The position numbers and the translations under genes were made by a program. The notes beneath the pieces are model-generated. The model was not told the origin of the DNA. It did no database searches and saw only the letters and a list, made by a program, of their open reading frames with translations. A stretch of 61,649 bases of DNA from a virus. Shown here one piece after another: positions 30,947-40,883 of the stretch (position 1 is its first letter; each line of letters starts with the position of its first letter). The DNA is taken from IMG/VR virus record IMGVR_UViG_3300026518_000001, positions 1 to 61,649 of that record, one strand, 5' to 3'.

Positions 30947-32539
30947 ATGGGTTGGTTACATAATAGTTGGCATAAAATAGAACATAGTGCTACTAATGTA
31001 TTTAAAGATGCAAAAGCTAATGTTGATATTACAGTAGATATACTTAAAGATCCAAAACATAATCTAACGATAAAAAATATAACTAAACTTATTGATAATG
31101 GTGATCATATGCTATTAGATGCTATTGGTATGGGTAGTTTATTTGATGGTCAAAATAAAACATTTAAAAAAGGTTTGTTTACTCAAATAGGTCAATTAGA
31201 TAAAAATAAACAAATAAAACAATTTATTAGTGGTATGTTGCAAGGTGTAACTTCATATGATTATGAAGGTATCTTGTATAATATGAACCAAATGGTTATA
31301 AATAAAGGTAAATTAACTAATTTAAAGATGTACGATAATAAAGGTTTTGCTGTAAAGAATAATAAACCTTATATCGTAAATGATTATTTAGTTAAAAGTT
31401 ACTTTATATACAGATACAGATACTCTTCTTTGGATCTAAAATCATATGAAATAACTGATAAATACTTAAATGCTAGAATAACATCTGATCAATATTGTGG
31501 AGATATACAAGTTAAAAGAGAATATTTTGATGAGTTTATAAATGAATTAGAATTTATGATGTTACCTATTTATCATAATTATAAACCATTATCTAAGAAA
31601 GAAATTATGTTGGGTCTAACTAATAATGGCTTAACTTATAATAGTTTTATTAAATCATTAAAGAAAAATGATAATAATAATAAAGCTAACTTCAAAGATA
31701 TATTTTTAACATATTCAACTAAATATAGTGATCCAAAGTATAAAGATATAATAGAATATATTTATGGTACAGAAAATAATACAAAAGAAGTTATATTAAG
31801 TAATAAATACTATACATTACATTATTGGTGGGATTGTATTACTACTACAGATAGTAATAATAATACTACTACGACTTGTACAAGAAAAGCTACATTAAAT
31901 GGAGAAGGTATAGATGTTAGTAGTGATATATATATATTACCTATTAACTTAGGTAAATATCTTACCTTAAAAGATTTTATATCTTTAAAGAACCAAATGC
32001 AAACATTAGGAATGTATGTTACTGAAACAAAACATTTACATTGGTATCAAACAGATGATATGAAAACTATAAATATAGTAATTACTACAGTTATAGTTGT
32101 TGCTGCAATAGTAACAGGTAACTTTGAATTACTTTATATAATGGCTGGTACAATGGCAGCTAATTATGTTATAGATCAATTAAATATAAGTCCACAAGCT
32201 AAAGCAATATTACATACAATAGTAGCTATAGTTGCTATAGTAATTGGAGTTGAAATGGTTCAACCAACAGGTGTTCCATTAAATTCTGTACAAATATCTA
32301 CAATGAGTATACAAATAACCAATGCTTCTTTTAAATTATATGAAACATTTGAACAGATAGATTATAATCATAAAGATAGAAAATTAGAAGAAGAAAGAAA
32401 ATCATATGAAGATAAATTAAAAGAATTACAAAATAGTTCTTTTGATTATGATTTCTTTGCTGAATTAGATTCTGTAAATGAATATACATATAGTTTAGCT
32501 TATGACTCAATATATGATTACGATAGAATATATGATTAA
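30947..32539 (+). CDS. tail protein with internal membrane segments
   Basis: A 530-residue protein. The first 380 residues are soluble and Lys/Tyr/Asn-rich; about 388-435 contain two hydrophobic helices (INIVITTVIVVAAIVTG and TIVAIVAIVIGVEM), and the end (about 470-530) is a charged helix followed by a Tyr/Asp-rich tail. Membrane-seeking segments in a protein next to the portal suggest a tail or nozzle protein that enters the host membrane during DNA ejection. The family is not recognised. Confidence 0.5.
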   Translation: MGWLHNSWHKIEHSATNVFKDAKANVDITVDILKDPKHNLTIKNITKLIDNGDHMLLDAIGMGSLFDGQNKTFKKGLFTQIGQLDKNKQIKQFISGMLQGVTSYDYEGILYNMNQMVINKGKLTNLKMYDNKGFAVKNNKPYIVNDYLVKSYFIYRYRYSSLDLKSYEITDKYLNARITSDQYCGDIQVKREYFDEFINELEFMMLPIYHNYKPLSKKEIMLGLTNNGLTYNSFIKSLKKNDNNNKANFKDIFLTYSTKYSDPKYKDIIEYIYGTENNTKEVILSNKYYTLHYWWDCITTTDSNNNTTTTCTRKATLNGEGIDVSSDIYILPINLGKYLTLKDFISLKNQMQTLGMYVTETKHLHWYQTDDMKTINIVITTVIVVAAIVTGNFELLYIMAGTMAANYVIDQLNISPQAKAILHTIVAIVAIVIGVEMVQPTGVPLNSVQISTMSIQITNASFKLYETFEQIDYNHKDRKLEEERKSYEDKLKELQNSSFDYDFFAELDSVNEYTYSLAYDSIYDYDRIYD

Positions 32540-32550
32540 AAAGGATTAAT

Positions 32551-34554
32551 ATGAATGAACAACAAATATTAAGTGAATTACAGAAAGATTATGATAATGC
32601 TAAGATTATAAAACAAGAAAATGATGAATATATAAATAAAATGAGAAATGTATATGAAGGTAGATTAGATGCTCCTGAATATGGTTCATCATTTGTAGAT
32701 AGACAAGCATTTAAACAAGTAGAATGGTTTGTATCTCAAACTAAGAATCCATTTATATCTAATGATTCTATTGTTAGATTAACTTCTTTGGACCAACAAC
32801 AAGAAATGTTTACGATCCAATCTGAGAAACTATTAAATCATATGTTTGTTAAGAAGTTTGATAGATATAACTTTGTAACTGATCTATTAAAAGTATTAGC
32901 TATTGAAGGTACAGTTATTGTTAGAACTGGTTGGGAATATGTTGGATCAGAAAAAGAAATAGATCAACCTATTGTTCAACAAGATCCAAATACTGCACAA
33001 CCAGTACAAGTTGGTTCTGTAAAAGTAACAAAAGAAATACCTGTTATAAATAGACCTACTGCAACTATAGTTAAGAATGAAGATATTTATATCGATCCAA
33101 CAGCTTATGATGTAAAAGATATACAATTTATTATTCATAGAAGAGAAGTTAGATTAAGTGATTTAGAAGAATCTGGATTATATAAGAATTTAGATAAAGT
33201 TAAAAATGAATCAGTTGATTCATTATCTAATGCTGGTGATAGTAATAGTGTATCAGATTATAGTAGACAAACTAATACTGATCTAAATATTAACTTAGAT
33301 GATGAACCAAGAAAGAAATACTATATGTATGAATATTGGGGTAATTATGATCTAAATGATGATGGTATAGCTGAACCAATTGTTTGTTGTTGGATAAATG
33401 ATGTAATTGTTAGATTAGAAGATAATCCTTATCCTGATGGAAAGATACCATATATTATAGGTAACTATAGTAGAGAACCTTATAGTATATATGGTAAATC
33501 ATTAGTTGATTTAATAGAAGATCAACAAAGATTAAAGACAGGTATTATTAGAGGTATATTAGATGATATAGCTCAATCTAATAGTAGACAAATAGGAATA
33601 CAAAAAGGTAATCTTGATCCAGTAAATCTAAGAAAATTTTATAATGGAGAACCATTTGAATTTAATTTAAGTCCTAATGCATTTTATAAAGGTCAATACA
33701 ATAGAATACCTGGCGAAGTATTTAATATGTTGCAAATAGTAGAACAAGATATACAAGTAACTAGTGGAGTAATACCATTTCAAGGTGGACAAGGAAGTCA
33801 ATCAATATATGGTAGTCAAGCAGGTAAAGCTGGTCAAATGAATAGTATGGCTTTAAGAGAGTTGGATCAAGTAACTAATATAGCTGATAATATTATTAAA
33901 CCTATTATGAGAAAATGGCTGATGTATTGTTACGAGTTGTTGGATCCAAAAGAAATAGAGTTTATAACTAAGATACCTTATATTAAACCAGATGATTTAT
34001 TTGATGTTGAATATTATACTGACTTTACTATTGATATTAGTACTCAACATACAGATGAAGTTAAAGCTAGTGAGTTAGCATTCTTATTACAAACATTAGG
34101 TAACAATATGCCAATTGAAATGACTAAATTATTAATGAGTAAGATTGCTGATCTTAAACAAATGCCTGATTTGGCTCAAAGTGTTAGAGAATATAAACCT
34201 CAACCTGATCCAATGCAACAACAAATGCAACAATTACAATTACAAAAAGCTCAATTAGATTTACAAACAGAACAAATGAAAGCTCAAAGTGAAGCTCAAT
34301 ATAAACAAGCTAAATCTAAAGAAGCTGAATCAAAAGCTCAATTAATGGGATTAGATGGATTAGCTAAACAATATGGTACACAAGAAGCTCAGAAGATGAG
34401 AGAGATACAAGCACAGAACCAAGCTAAGTTGGATCAAATAAGAGAACAACAAAGATTAAAACAACAATCACAATTACCAAGTGATTATGGAATTAACGGT
34501 GAAACGATGAAACAAGAACCAATGCAAAATCCAAATAATGTAACGGTTATTTGA
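32551..34554 (+). CDS. portal protein
   Basis: The 667-residue portal, forming the dodecameric DNA entry ring. The start (FVDRQAFKQVEWFVSQ, about 44-59, then QSEKLLNHMF) has the N4-like portal pattern, and the middle has PYPDGKIPYIIGNYSREPYS and LVDLIEDQQRLKTGIIRGIL. The C-terminal 110 residues are a Gln/Lys/Ala coiled region ending in a disordered tail. Position between tail proteins and scaffold/capsid genes is as expected, and the length is close to N4's 763-residue portal. Confidence 0.88.
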   Translation: MNEQQILSELQKDYDNAKIIKQENDEYINKMRNVYEGRLDAPEYGSSFVDRQAFKQVEWFVSQTKNPFISNDSIVRLTSLDQQQEMFTIQSEKLLNHMFVKKFDRYNFVTDLLKVLAIEGTVIVRTGWEYVGSEKEIDQPIVQQDPNTAQPVQVGSVKVTKEIPVINRPTATIVKNEDIYIDPTAYDVKDIQFIIHRREVRLSDLEESGLYKNLDKVKNESVDSLSNAGDSNSVSDYSRQTNTDLNINLDDEPRKKYYMYEYWGNYDLNDDGIAEPIVCCWINDVIVRLEDNPYPDGKIPYIIGNYSREPYSIYGKSLVDLIEDQQRLKTGIIRGILDDIAQSNSRQIGIQKGNLDPVNLRKFYNGEPFEFNLSPNAFYKGQYNRIPGEVFNMLQIVEQDIQVTSGVIPFQGGQGSQSIYGSQAGKAGQMNSMALRELDQVTNIADNIIKPIMRKWLMYCYELLDPKEIEFITKIPYIKPDDLFDVEYYTDFTIDISTQHTDEVKASELAFLLQTLGNNMPIEMTKLLMSKIADLKQMPDLAQSVREYKPQPDPMQQQMQQLQLQKAQLDLQTEQMKAQSEAQYKQAKSKEAESKAQLMGLDGLAKQYGTQEAQKMREIQAQNQAKLDQIREQQRLKQQSQLPSDYGINGETMKQEPMQNPNNVTVI

Positions 34555-34613
34555 CATACAATTTATATTTAAGTAGAATTTAAGCTAATTTTAAAATACA
34601 CAAAGGAGATAAG

Positions 34614-34937
34614 ATGAACGGAAATATTGATTTAAACAAATTCGTTAATGGATATAGCGATGAAGAAGAGGTTATGGAAGCAAGAGAACAAGCAAAAGAA
34701 TTACATGAATCAGTTGTAAGATTAATGAATAATGATGATTTTTTAAGAATCTATGAACATTATACAGTTCAAACTGTTTTAGAAGATGCAAGTAAAGCTA
34801 GTTATGCTGCTGAACATAGACCAGTATTATTTGAAAGTATCTTAAATAGAAAAGCATTTGAAGCTTATATTAAAGAACTATTAAGTATTAAACCAGAAGA
34901 TTTAGTTGATGATGATCTTAATGGATTTGAAGGTTGA
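34614..34937 (+). CDS. small acidic protein between portal and scaffold
   Basis: A 107-residue acidic helical protein starting MNGNIDLNKFVNGYSDEEEV. Its place matches small head proteins between portal and scaffold in N4-like maps. It has an AAAGGAG site and ends four bases before the scaffold gene. The function is not known. Confidence 0.55.
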   Translation: MNGNIDLNKFVNGYSDEEEVMEAREQAKELHESVVRLMNNDDFLRIYEHYTVQTVLEDASKASYAAEHRPVLFESILNRKAFEAYIKELLSIKPEDLVDDDLNGFEG

Positions 34938-34941
34938 TTAA

Positions 34942-35967
34942 ATGGATTTAGATAAATTAGAAGAACTAGATACAACTGAATTAGATAACTCACCTGATTT
35001 AGATGATCTAGTATATGAAGATCCAAATAGAGATAATGAATCAGAAGAAGACGATACTAACGCTTCTTTGGATCAAGATGAAGAGGAAGATAATGACTAC
35101 GAACAATCTAATGGAGATAATAGTGATAATAATGATGTGGATAACATTTCTAATAAACTTGAAATAGAAGAAACAACTGATGTTGATACAGAACCAAATG
35201 ATAATAGTAAGATACTAATTGATTTTGGTGATGGTCAAATAGAAGCTAATAATATAGATGAACTTAAAACTATTGCTAGTAAAGCTTTAAAAGACAAAAC
35301 TAGATATGATAGAAACAAAGAACAATTAGCTGTATTAGAAGGTGTTAAAGAACAAGGTTTATCAGAACAAGATTTATATCTATTAGTAGAAGCTAAAAAA
35401 GGTAACAAACAAGCATTAGCTAAATTACTTAAAGAAGCTAATGTTGATCCTTATGAGTTGGATCCTGAAGAATTAGATGTAGATGGTTATAAACCAAATG
35501 AATATAAAGCTGATCCAAAGATAGTAGAAGTTAAAAGTATTATTGATGATGTTAAACAAAATGAAACAGCATTTAAAACATTTAACTATATGCTTAATAA
35601 TGAGTTCAATGAATCAGATAGAGCTAAAGCATTTGAAGATCCAAACCTGCTATCATTCTTAGGTGAAACTATTAAATCAGGTATATTTGATAAGATAGCT
35701 CCTAACTATACTAAGAGAAAGATAATGGGAGAAAATCCTATTAGTGCTTATATTGATGCTTATGATGATTATATGAAAGAAATAAACAATACTAAACAAG
35801 AAACAATTAGTAAAGCTAAACAAGAAAATCAAGAGAAAGTAACTAAAAGAAAGAAAGCTAGTGAAGGTACTAAGAAAAGTAGATCAAATAAAGCTAAGAA
35901 ATCAGTTGAAGATATGTCTGATGCTGAATTTGAGAAATACTATAAATCTATTGTAGGAGACTTTTAA
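34942..35967 (+). CDS. scaffolding-like protein
   Basis: A 341-residue protein directly before the major capsid gene. The first 90 residues are extremely acidic and disordered-looking, the middle is helical, and the last 60 are Lys-rich with a coiled-coil look (KTKKSRSNKAKKS-like) before an acidic end. Charge asymmetry, disorder and position are typical of podovirus scaffolding proteins that shape the prohead and then leave it. Gene size fits. Confidence 0.7.
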   Translation: MDLDKLEELDTTELDNSPDLDDLVYEDPNRDNESEEDDTNASLDQDEEEDNDYEQSNGDNSDNNDVDNISNKLEIEETTDVDTEPNDNSKILIDFGDGQIEANNIDELKTIASKALKDKTRYDRNKEQLAVLEGVKEQGLSEQDLYLLVEAKKGNKQALAKLLKEANVDPYELDPEELDVDGYKPNEYKADPKIVEVKSIIDDVKQNETAFKTFNYMLNNEFNESDRAKAFEDPNLLSFLGETIKSGIFDKIAPNYTKRKIMGENPISAYIDAYDDYMKEINNTKQETISKAKQENQEKVTKRKKASEGTKKSRSNKAKKSVEDMSDAEFEKYYKSIVGDF

Positions 35968-36028
35968 TCTCTCCTTCTTTGGATCTTATATTAGGTTTAT
36001 ATATGAGCATTATTAAATGTTCAGATCT

Positions 36029-36051
36029 AAACTTAATTAAAACTTAAGTTT
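36029..36051. promoter_or_regulatory. stem-loop before major capsid gene
   Basis: AAACTTAA and TTAAGTTT form a perfect 8-bp stem with a seven-base loop in the 122-base gap before the capsid gene. It could be a leader hairpin or processing site that raises capsid expression. Confidence 0.45.
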
Positions 36052-36089
36052 AAATTAATTTAATCTTAAACAATATAAAGGATAAGAAA

Positions 36090-37316
36090 ATGTCAATTTA
36101 TGTATATAACAATGGTAACTCTACTGAAGGTACTCAGGTACAAAACTTCTATAGTAGAATTGCTAGAAGAACAATTGATCAAACTTTCAACTTTGCTAAG
36201 TTTGCTAATGCTAAAGATATGATGAACCAAAATAGTGGTGATACTTTTAAAACAAGTGCTTATTACTGGTCAATCTATAGAGATGTAGTAGATAGTAGTG
36301 GTAACTATACAGGTGTTAAAGGTGGTTATATCGCTGAAAGAGATATGGCTAAGATCCAAGACAACTTAAATAAAATGCAATTAACTTCTGAAGGTACAGT
36401 AAATAAAAATGATATCTATGCTTTAGGTACATTTAGAAAAGTTACATTTACAACTCAAATGAAAAAATTTGCTGGATTAGTAGAACTTACTGAAGATATT
36501 GAAAAATATTCAGAAGATAGTATTAGAGCATTAACAGTTGAAGATGTTACATTACAAATGAATGATGCTTATAATTCATTAATGATGAATGACTTACAAA
36601 ACAGTTCATTTAAAGTTTATGGTGGTGATGCTACATCAAGAGATGAACTTGGTGGAACAGATGATACTACTTCAAGAACTTATGAAATGACTGAAGCATT
36701 AACTGTTCAATTATTTAGTGCATTAGTACAAAATAAAGCTAAACCAATGAGTAAAATTATTAGTGGTCAAAATAGAATTGGTACTACTCCAATCCCTGAA
36801 TCATTCTATGTAATTGTTGGTGCAGATATTTATGGTGCATTAATTAATAAAGACTTATATCCTAACTTTGTATCAGTTGATGAATATGCTGATCCAAGTG
36901 TAAGACTTAAAATGGATGGTATTGAAGAAATTGGTAAACTTGGTAGATTTAGAATCTGTTATGCAGAAACTATGACAAGTTATCCTCATCAAGGTCATAA
37001 AGTTGGAGACGGTTCAGCTCCATCACAATATTGTTACTCTTCATTGGATCCAAATGATACAGATAGTGCTGGTAATGAAAAATATCATTATGATGCTTAT
37101 CCTGCTATTGTTATGGCTAAAGATGCTATTAGTACTGTTGGTCTTCAAGGTAATACAAAACATATTATTTATACAAGATGGCCAGATGTAATTGATAATG
37201 GTAACCCAATTGGTGAAAGAGGTTATGTAGCATTTAAATTCAGATATGCTTCAGTAATTACTAGACCAGAACAATTAGCTGTAATGGAAATTACTTGTCC
37301 AATCCCTAACGCTTAA
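36090..37316 (+). CDS. major capsid protein
   Basis: A 408-residue protein, near the size of the N4 major capsid protein (401). It starts MSIYVYNNGNSTEGTQVQNF, is evenly mixed alpha/beta as in HK97-fold capsids, has a long helical segment near 120-160 (VEDVTLQMNDAYNSLMM), and ends AVMEITCPIP. Context is decisive: scaffold upstream, terminator right after the stop, ejection proteins downstream. It is flanked by a leader hairpin and an own terminator, consistent with very high expression. Confidence 0.85.
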   Translation: MSIYVYNNGNSTEGTQVQNFYSRIARRTIDQTFNFAKFANAKDMMNQNSGDTFKTSAYYWSIYRDVVDSSGNYTGVKGGYIAERDMAKIQDNLNKMQLTSEGTVNKNDIYALGTFRKVTFTTQMKKFAGLVELTEDIEKYSEDSIRALTVEDVTLQMNDAYNSLMMNDLQNSSFKVYGGDATSRDELGGTDDTTSRTYEMTEALTVQLFSALVQNKAKPMSKIISGQNRIGTTPIPESFYVIVGADIYGALINKDLYPNFVSVDEYADPSVRLKMDGIEEIGKLGRFRICYAETMTSYPHQGHKVGDGSAPSQYCYSSLDPNDTDSAGNEKYHYDAYPAIVMAKDAISTVGLQGNTKHIIYTRWPDVIDNGNPIGERGYVAFKFRYASVITRPEQLAVMEITCPIPNA

Positions 37317-37321
37317 TAATT

Positions 37322-37349
37322 AGATCCAACTTTGGATCTTTTTATTTTA
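37322..37349 (+). terminator. intrinsic terminator built from two TTGGATC words
   Basis: AGATCCAA and TTGGATCT form an 8-bp stem with a two-base loop (37322-37339), followed by TTTTTATTTT. It terminates the capsid message just after its stop codon and is made of an inverted pair of the genome-wide word. Confidence 0.85.
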
Positions 37350-37405
37350 CTTATGTCTAATTTAATAATTAGATCTAATTAAAATAAATCACAAAGGAAA
37401 TTAAG

Positions 37406-37837
37406 ATGATAAATTATGAAGAATTAACAATTCAAGAATTAAAGAAACTAGCTAAAGATAAAAATATAGATTTAGATAGAAAAGATACTAAAGCTATTAT
37501 TATTGAGAAAATAAAAGAAAAAAATACTAATGAAGTTAAAAGAGTAACTAAATTAGAAAGTGTAAGAAAAAGAATGATGGATAAAAGAAAAGTAATTGTT
37601 ACTAAACTTAATCCAGAAGATACTGTTAGAGATAGTATTTTAGTTACTATACTTAATGCTACTGGTACTTATTCAGCTGCTGTACCATTTAATGTAGAAG
37701 TTATGTTACCAGAACCAATCATTAAGAATCTTAAAAATATGAAATATCAAGGTTGGGAAAAAAGAAGAATTGCTGGTGTAGGTCAAATGGATGCACCAGT
37801 AACATTACCAGCTTATAATGTACAAGAGTTATCTTAA
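37406..37837 (+). CDS. head protein with SAP/HeH-like N-terminal domain
   Basis: A 143-residue protein. Residues 1-40 (YEELTIQELKKLAKDKNIDL, then KAIIIEKIKEKN) form the helix-extended-helix pattern of SAP/Rho-N-like DNA-binding domains. The rest is beta-rich with VPFNVEVMLPEPIIKNLKNM and could be a capsid-associated barrel. Directly after the capsid terminator, it may be a head-decorating or DNA-contacting virion protein. Confidence 0.6.
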   Translation: MINYEELTIQELKKLAKDKNIDLDRKDTKAIIIEKIKEKNTNEVKRVTKLESVRKRMMDKRKVIVTKLNPEDTVRDSILVTILNATGTYSAAVPFNVEVMLPEPIIKNLKNMKYQGWEKRRIAGVGQMDAPVTLPAYNVQELS

Positions 37838-37930
37838 CTCTTACTTTTCTCTATACTGATCCAACTCCTACTAAATTACTTTTTATGATATTATTAGATT
37901 CAATATAAATAAACTATAAAGGATTTAATA

Positions 37931-38536
37931 ATGAATGAAGATCAATTACAACTAATGTATGGTAATCAACCACAAGTACAAGGATATTATACTGATAATA
38001 ATGGAGTACAACAAGTATATGTTAGATCTCCTGAACAAGTACAACAAGATATGAATTACTGGAATATGACACATAAAACTAGTGATGTTAGTGCTGGAGC
38101 ATTACCTAACAATACTAATACAAATACTTCTGTTGGATCAACAAATAATTCATTATCTAATGGTATGACACAAGCATATAAACCATATACTCAAACAGTT
38201 GATGATTATAAACTTAACTATTTAGGTATGAGTTATGATGAAGCTTTAAATAAAGCAAAAGAATTAGGCATTGATCCAAAACAATTAATGAAAGGTCCTA
38301 ATGGACAAGCTATACTTAAAAATGAAAGAAGTTTCACTGATAAATATGGACAAGATATTGGATTAGGATTAGGAGTAGCTCAATTAGGATTAGGTATTGG
38401 ATCATTCTTAGAAAATAGAGCTACAATGAAAAAACAAAGAGCATTACTTAGTGAACAATTAAGAGAATCAAAAAGTGAATTTGATAGAGTTAATAAATTA
38501 AGAAGTAAATTATCTGCAGAATATAAAGGACAATAA
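37931..38536 (+). CDS. small ejection protein (T7 gp14-like by position)
   Basis: A 201-residue protein with a Gln/Asn/Tyr-rich, disordered-looking first half and a small-residue hydrophobic segment (GLGLGVAQLGLGIGSF, about 143-158) before a charged helix at the end. Size and place before two larger internal proteins resemble T7 gp14, the first ejected protein that goes into the outer membrane. The hydrophobic segment suits membrane insertion. Functional assignment is by analogy. Confidence 0.5.
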   Translation: MNEDQLQLMYGNQPQVQGYYTDNNGVQQVYVRSPEQVQQDMNYWNMTHKTSDVSAGALPNNTNTNTSVGSTNNSLSNGMTQAYKPYTQTVDDYKLNYLGMSYDEALNKAKELGIDPKQLMKGPNGQAILKNERSFTDKYGQDIGLGLGVAQLGLGIGSFLENRATMKKQRALLSEQLRESKSEFDRVNKLRSKLSAEYKGQ

Positions 38537-38537
38537 T

Positions 38538-40880
38538 ATGGGTACAACATTATATAATACTCCTGCATTGAAAGCTGGAACTAATGTAAATCAATTAAAT
38601 GCATCTGGTATTAATCAAGGTATTAATCAAATACAACAAGTATTAAACCAAGCTAAACAAAATGAAAAATATAATGAAGTTAAACAAGAGAATGAATTAG
38701 CTCAACAAAAACAAATTGTTGATAAAGCTAATAAAGTCAAATTAATGACTAATTTAGAATCTCAAATAGATAAATATAAAACAGTTACAGATAATGATAC
38801 TCCTGAAACTATTAAAGAGAAGTCTAATAAGATTAAACAATTATTATTACAAGCTACTGATGTAGCTAATCAATATGGTTTAACTAATACTGCATCTAGT
38901 TTATTACAAGATAGTGATAAGTTATATAATTCATATAAAGATCAATTATATAAGAAATATGCTACTAACTTAGCTAGTTCAAATATAAATAAAATATTTA
39001 ATCCAAATGATATTAGTAATCAAACAGATGATTATCAAAAATATAATCAAGTAATGAAACAAGCTGATACTATTAAAGATCCAACTCTTAAAACATATTA
39101 TTTACAAGCAGCTAATAACTTATTAGCAAGTGATAAAGATTCTATAGTTGATGCTAAGAAAAAAGAAATACAAATGGCTAATGATATTAGAACACAAGAA
39201 AAACAAAATCAAATAAATGATCAAATTGGATTAGTTGATGATACAGTTAAAGATCCAAGTAAACTACCATCATCATTTCCTAAATTTGTTGAATTATTAA
39301 GAAAAAGAAATGTTAATGTAGCTAAACTTATGCCTTACATTAAAACAGCTTATTCTAGTGCTATTTCTTCTATTGATATAAATAATAAAAAAAAGCAAAT
39401 AATACAAGATGCTAACTTTAAAAAAAATCTTAATAGTATAAATACTAATTCAACTAGTGTAACGGATGGTTCTCATTTAGTTACATTAAATAATAGTTTT
39501 AAAGTTGTACAAAAAAATGGAAAACAATTAGTTACAGCTGTTGGATCAGTAGATAATAATATGTCTACACAATTAGGTAATACTTTAAATACATTAGATA
39601 CATTGATCCAACAATTAAATAAAGCAAAAGATAATAATGTTCCACAAAACGATTTAGATAATTTAAAACAGAATATAAAAGATACTTGGAATAAATATAC
39701 TAAATTAAAACAACAAAGTTTGGATCTATTGAATAATAAAGTTAAACCAATTAATACAAATGGTAGTTTAATAGATACGAATAATGCTATTGATTTATTT
39801 GAATGGAAATTAAATAATACTTCAGATCCAAAAGAGAAACAAGCATATACACATCTAATGAATATGATTAAAAGTGGATATTTAACTGATATAAATGAAA
39901 ATAAATTAGGTTACTATAAAGAATCTTTTATATTTAAAACTCACAATAATTTATTTAGTAAAAATAACTTACCAAGTACTAAACAAGCATTGTTAGTATT
40001 CTATGCTATGAATGGTGGAAATGATGCTAATACAGCTAAACAGATTAAATTAGCTCAAAATAGTACTCAATTAAATAATATTCTTAAAAAGAATAAAGTT
40101 CTAAGTAAATTAATAGAAACTAATAATCAAACTGGAGCAAAACAAATAGATAGATATATGTTACAAGATAGTGTTGAAAAAGCATTTGGTAAATCAAATA
40201 AAATTGATGTTAATAATGGTGTAAAAGATGAAATTAACAACATTGGATCAGATGTTAATAATATTAATATTAATAATAAAAATATAGATGTACTTAATAT
40301 AGATAAGTTTAAACCAGATGTACTTAAAAATAAACCTGAATACAATGAAGTAATAACTAGAAAAATAATGTTCTCTAAAAATAATATGAATATATTAGCT
40401 CAAATAAAATCAGGTGATATTAGTACTAATCAAGGTATGTATTTATTTAGTAAAGCATATAAGAACCAAAAGAATTTTAAATATATAAAACCTTACATTA
40501 ATCAAGAAATCAAAGCATTAAAAGATGTAAATGAAATATCTATTAAAGCTAAAGACTTACAAATATTTAAGACTAGTGAATCAGGAGTATTGTATTTACC
40601 TAAAGTAGGAATACCATCAGATAAATTAATACAAGCAGCAAATAAATTAGCTATTACAAGACAAACTGGAATTAAAAATATTAATGATTTAATGAGTAAT
40701 AAAAAATTTCAAAATATATTTATGAAGATGTATAACACTAACTTAGCTAATATTAAACCAAATAATAAAGCAGTATATTATGAAAGATTACCATTAACTT
40801 CAAAAACATATACACAATATACAAATATGTTATATAAGATATTAATGAAAGCACAAAAAGAATATAACAAGGAGAAATAA
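38538..40880 (+). CDS. internal/ejection protein, helical
   Basis: A 780-residue protein, mostly helical and rich in Lys, Asn, Gln, Ile and Leu, with repeated coiled-coil stretches (e.g. about 30-130 and 340-400). Its size approaches T7 gp15 (747), and it lies between the gp14-like protein and a giant ejection protein. It probably forms part of the internal core or trans-envelope tube used in DNA entry. No enzymatic motif seen. Confidence 0.55.
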   Translation: MGTTLYNTPALKAGTNVNQLNASGINQGINQIQQVLNQAKQNEKYNEVKQENELAQQKQIVDKANKVKLMTNLESQIDKYKTVTDNDTPETIKEKSNKIKQLLLQATDVANQYGLTNTASSLLQDSDKLYNSYKDQLYKKYATNLASSNINKIFNPNDISNQTDDYQKYNQVMKQADTIKDPTLKTYYLQAANNLLASDKDSIVDAKKKEIQMANDIRTQEKQNQINDQIGLVDDTVKDPSKLPSSFPKFVELLRKRNVNVAKLMPYIKTAYSSAISSIDINNKKKQIIQDANFKKNLNSINTNSTSVTDGSHLVTLNNSFKVVQKNGKQLVTAVGSVDNNMSTQLGNTLNTLDTLIQQLNKAKDNNVPQNDLDNLKQNIKDTWNKYTKLKQQSLDLLNNKVKPINTNGSLIDTNNAIDLFEWKLNNTSDPKEKQAYTHLMNMIKSGYLTDINENKLGYYKESFIFKTHNNLFSKNNLPSTKQALLVFYAMNGGNDANTAKQIKLAQNSTQLNNILKKNKVLSKLIETNNQTGAKQIDRYMLQDSVEKAFGKSNKIDVNNGVKDEINNIGSDVNNININNKNIDVLNIDKFKPDVLKNKPEYNEVITRKIMFSKNNMNILAQIKSGDISTNQGMYLFSKAYKNQKNFKYIKPYINQEIKALKDVNEISIKAKDLQIFKTSESGVLYLPKVGIPSDKLIQAANKLAITRQTGIKNINDLMSNKKFQNIFMKMYNTNLANIKPNNKAVYYERLPLTSKTYTQYTNMLYKILMKAQKEYNKEK

Positions 40881-40883
40881 ATA

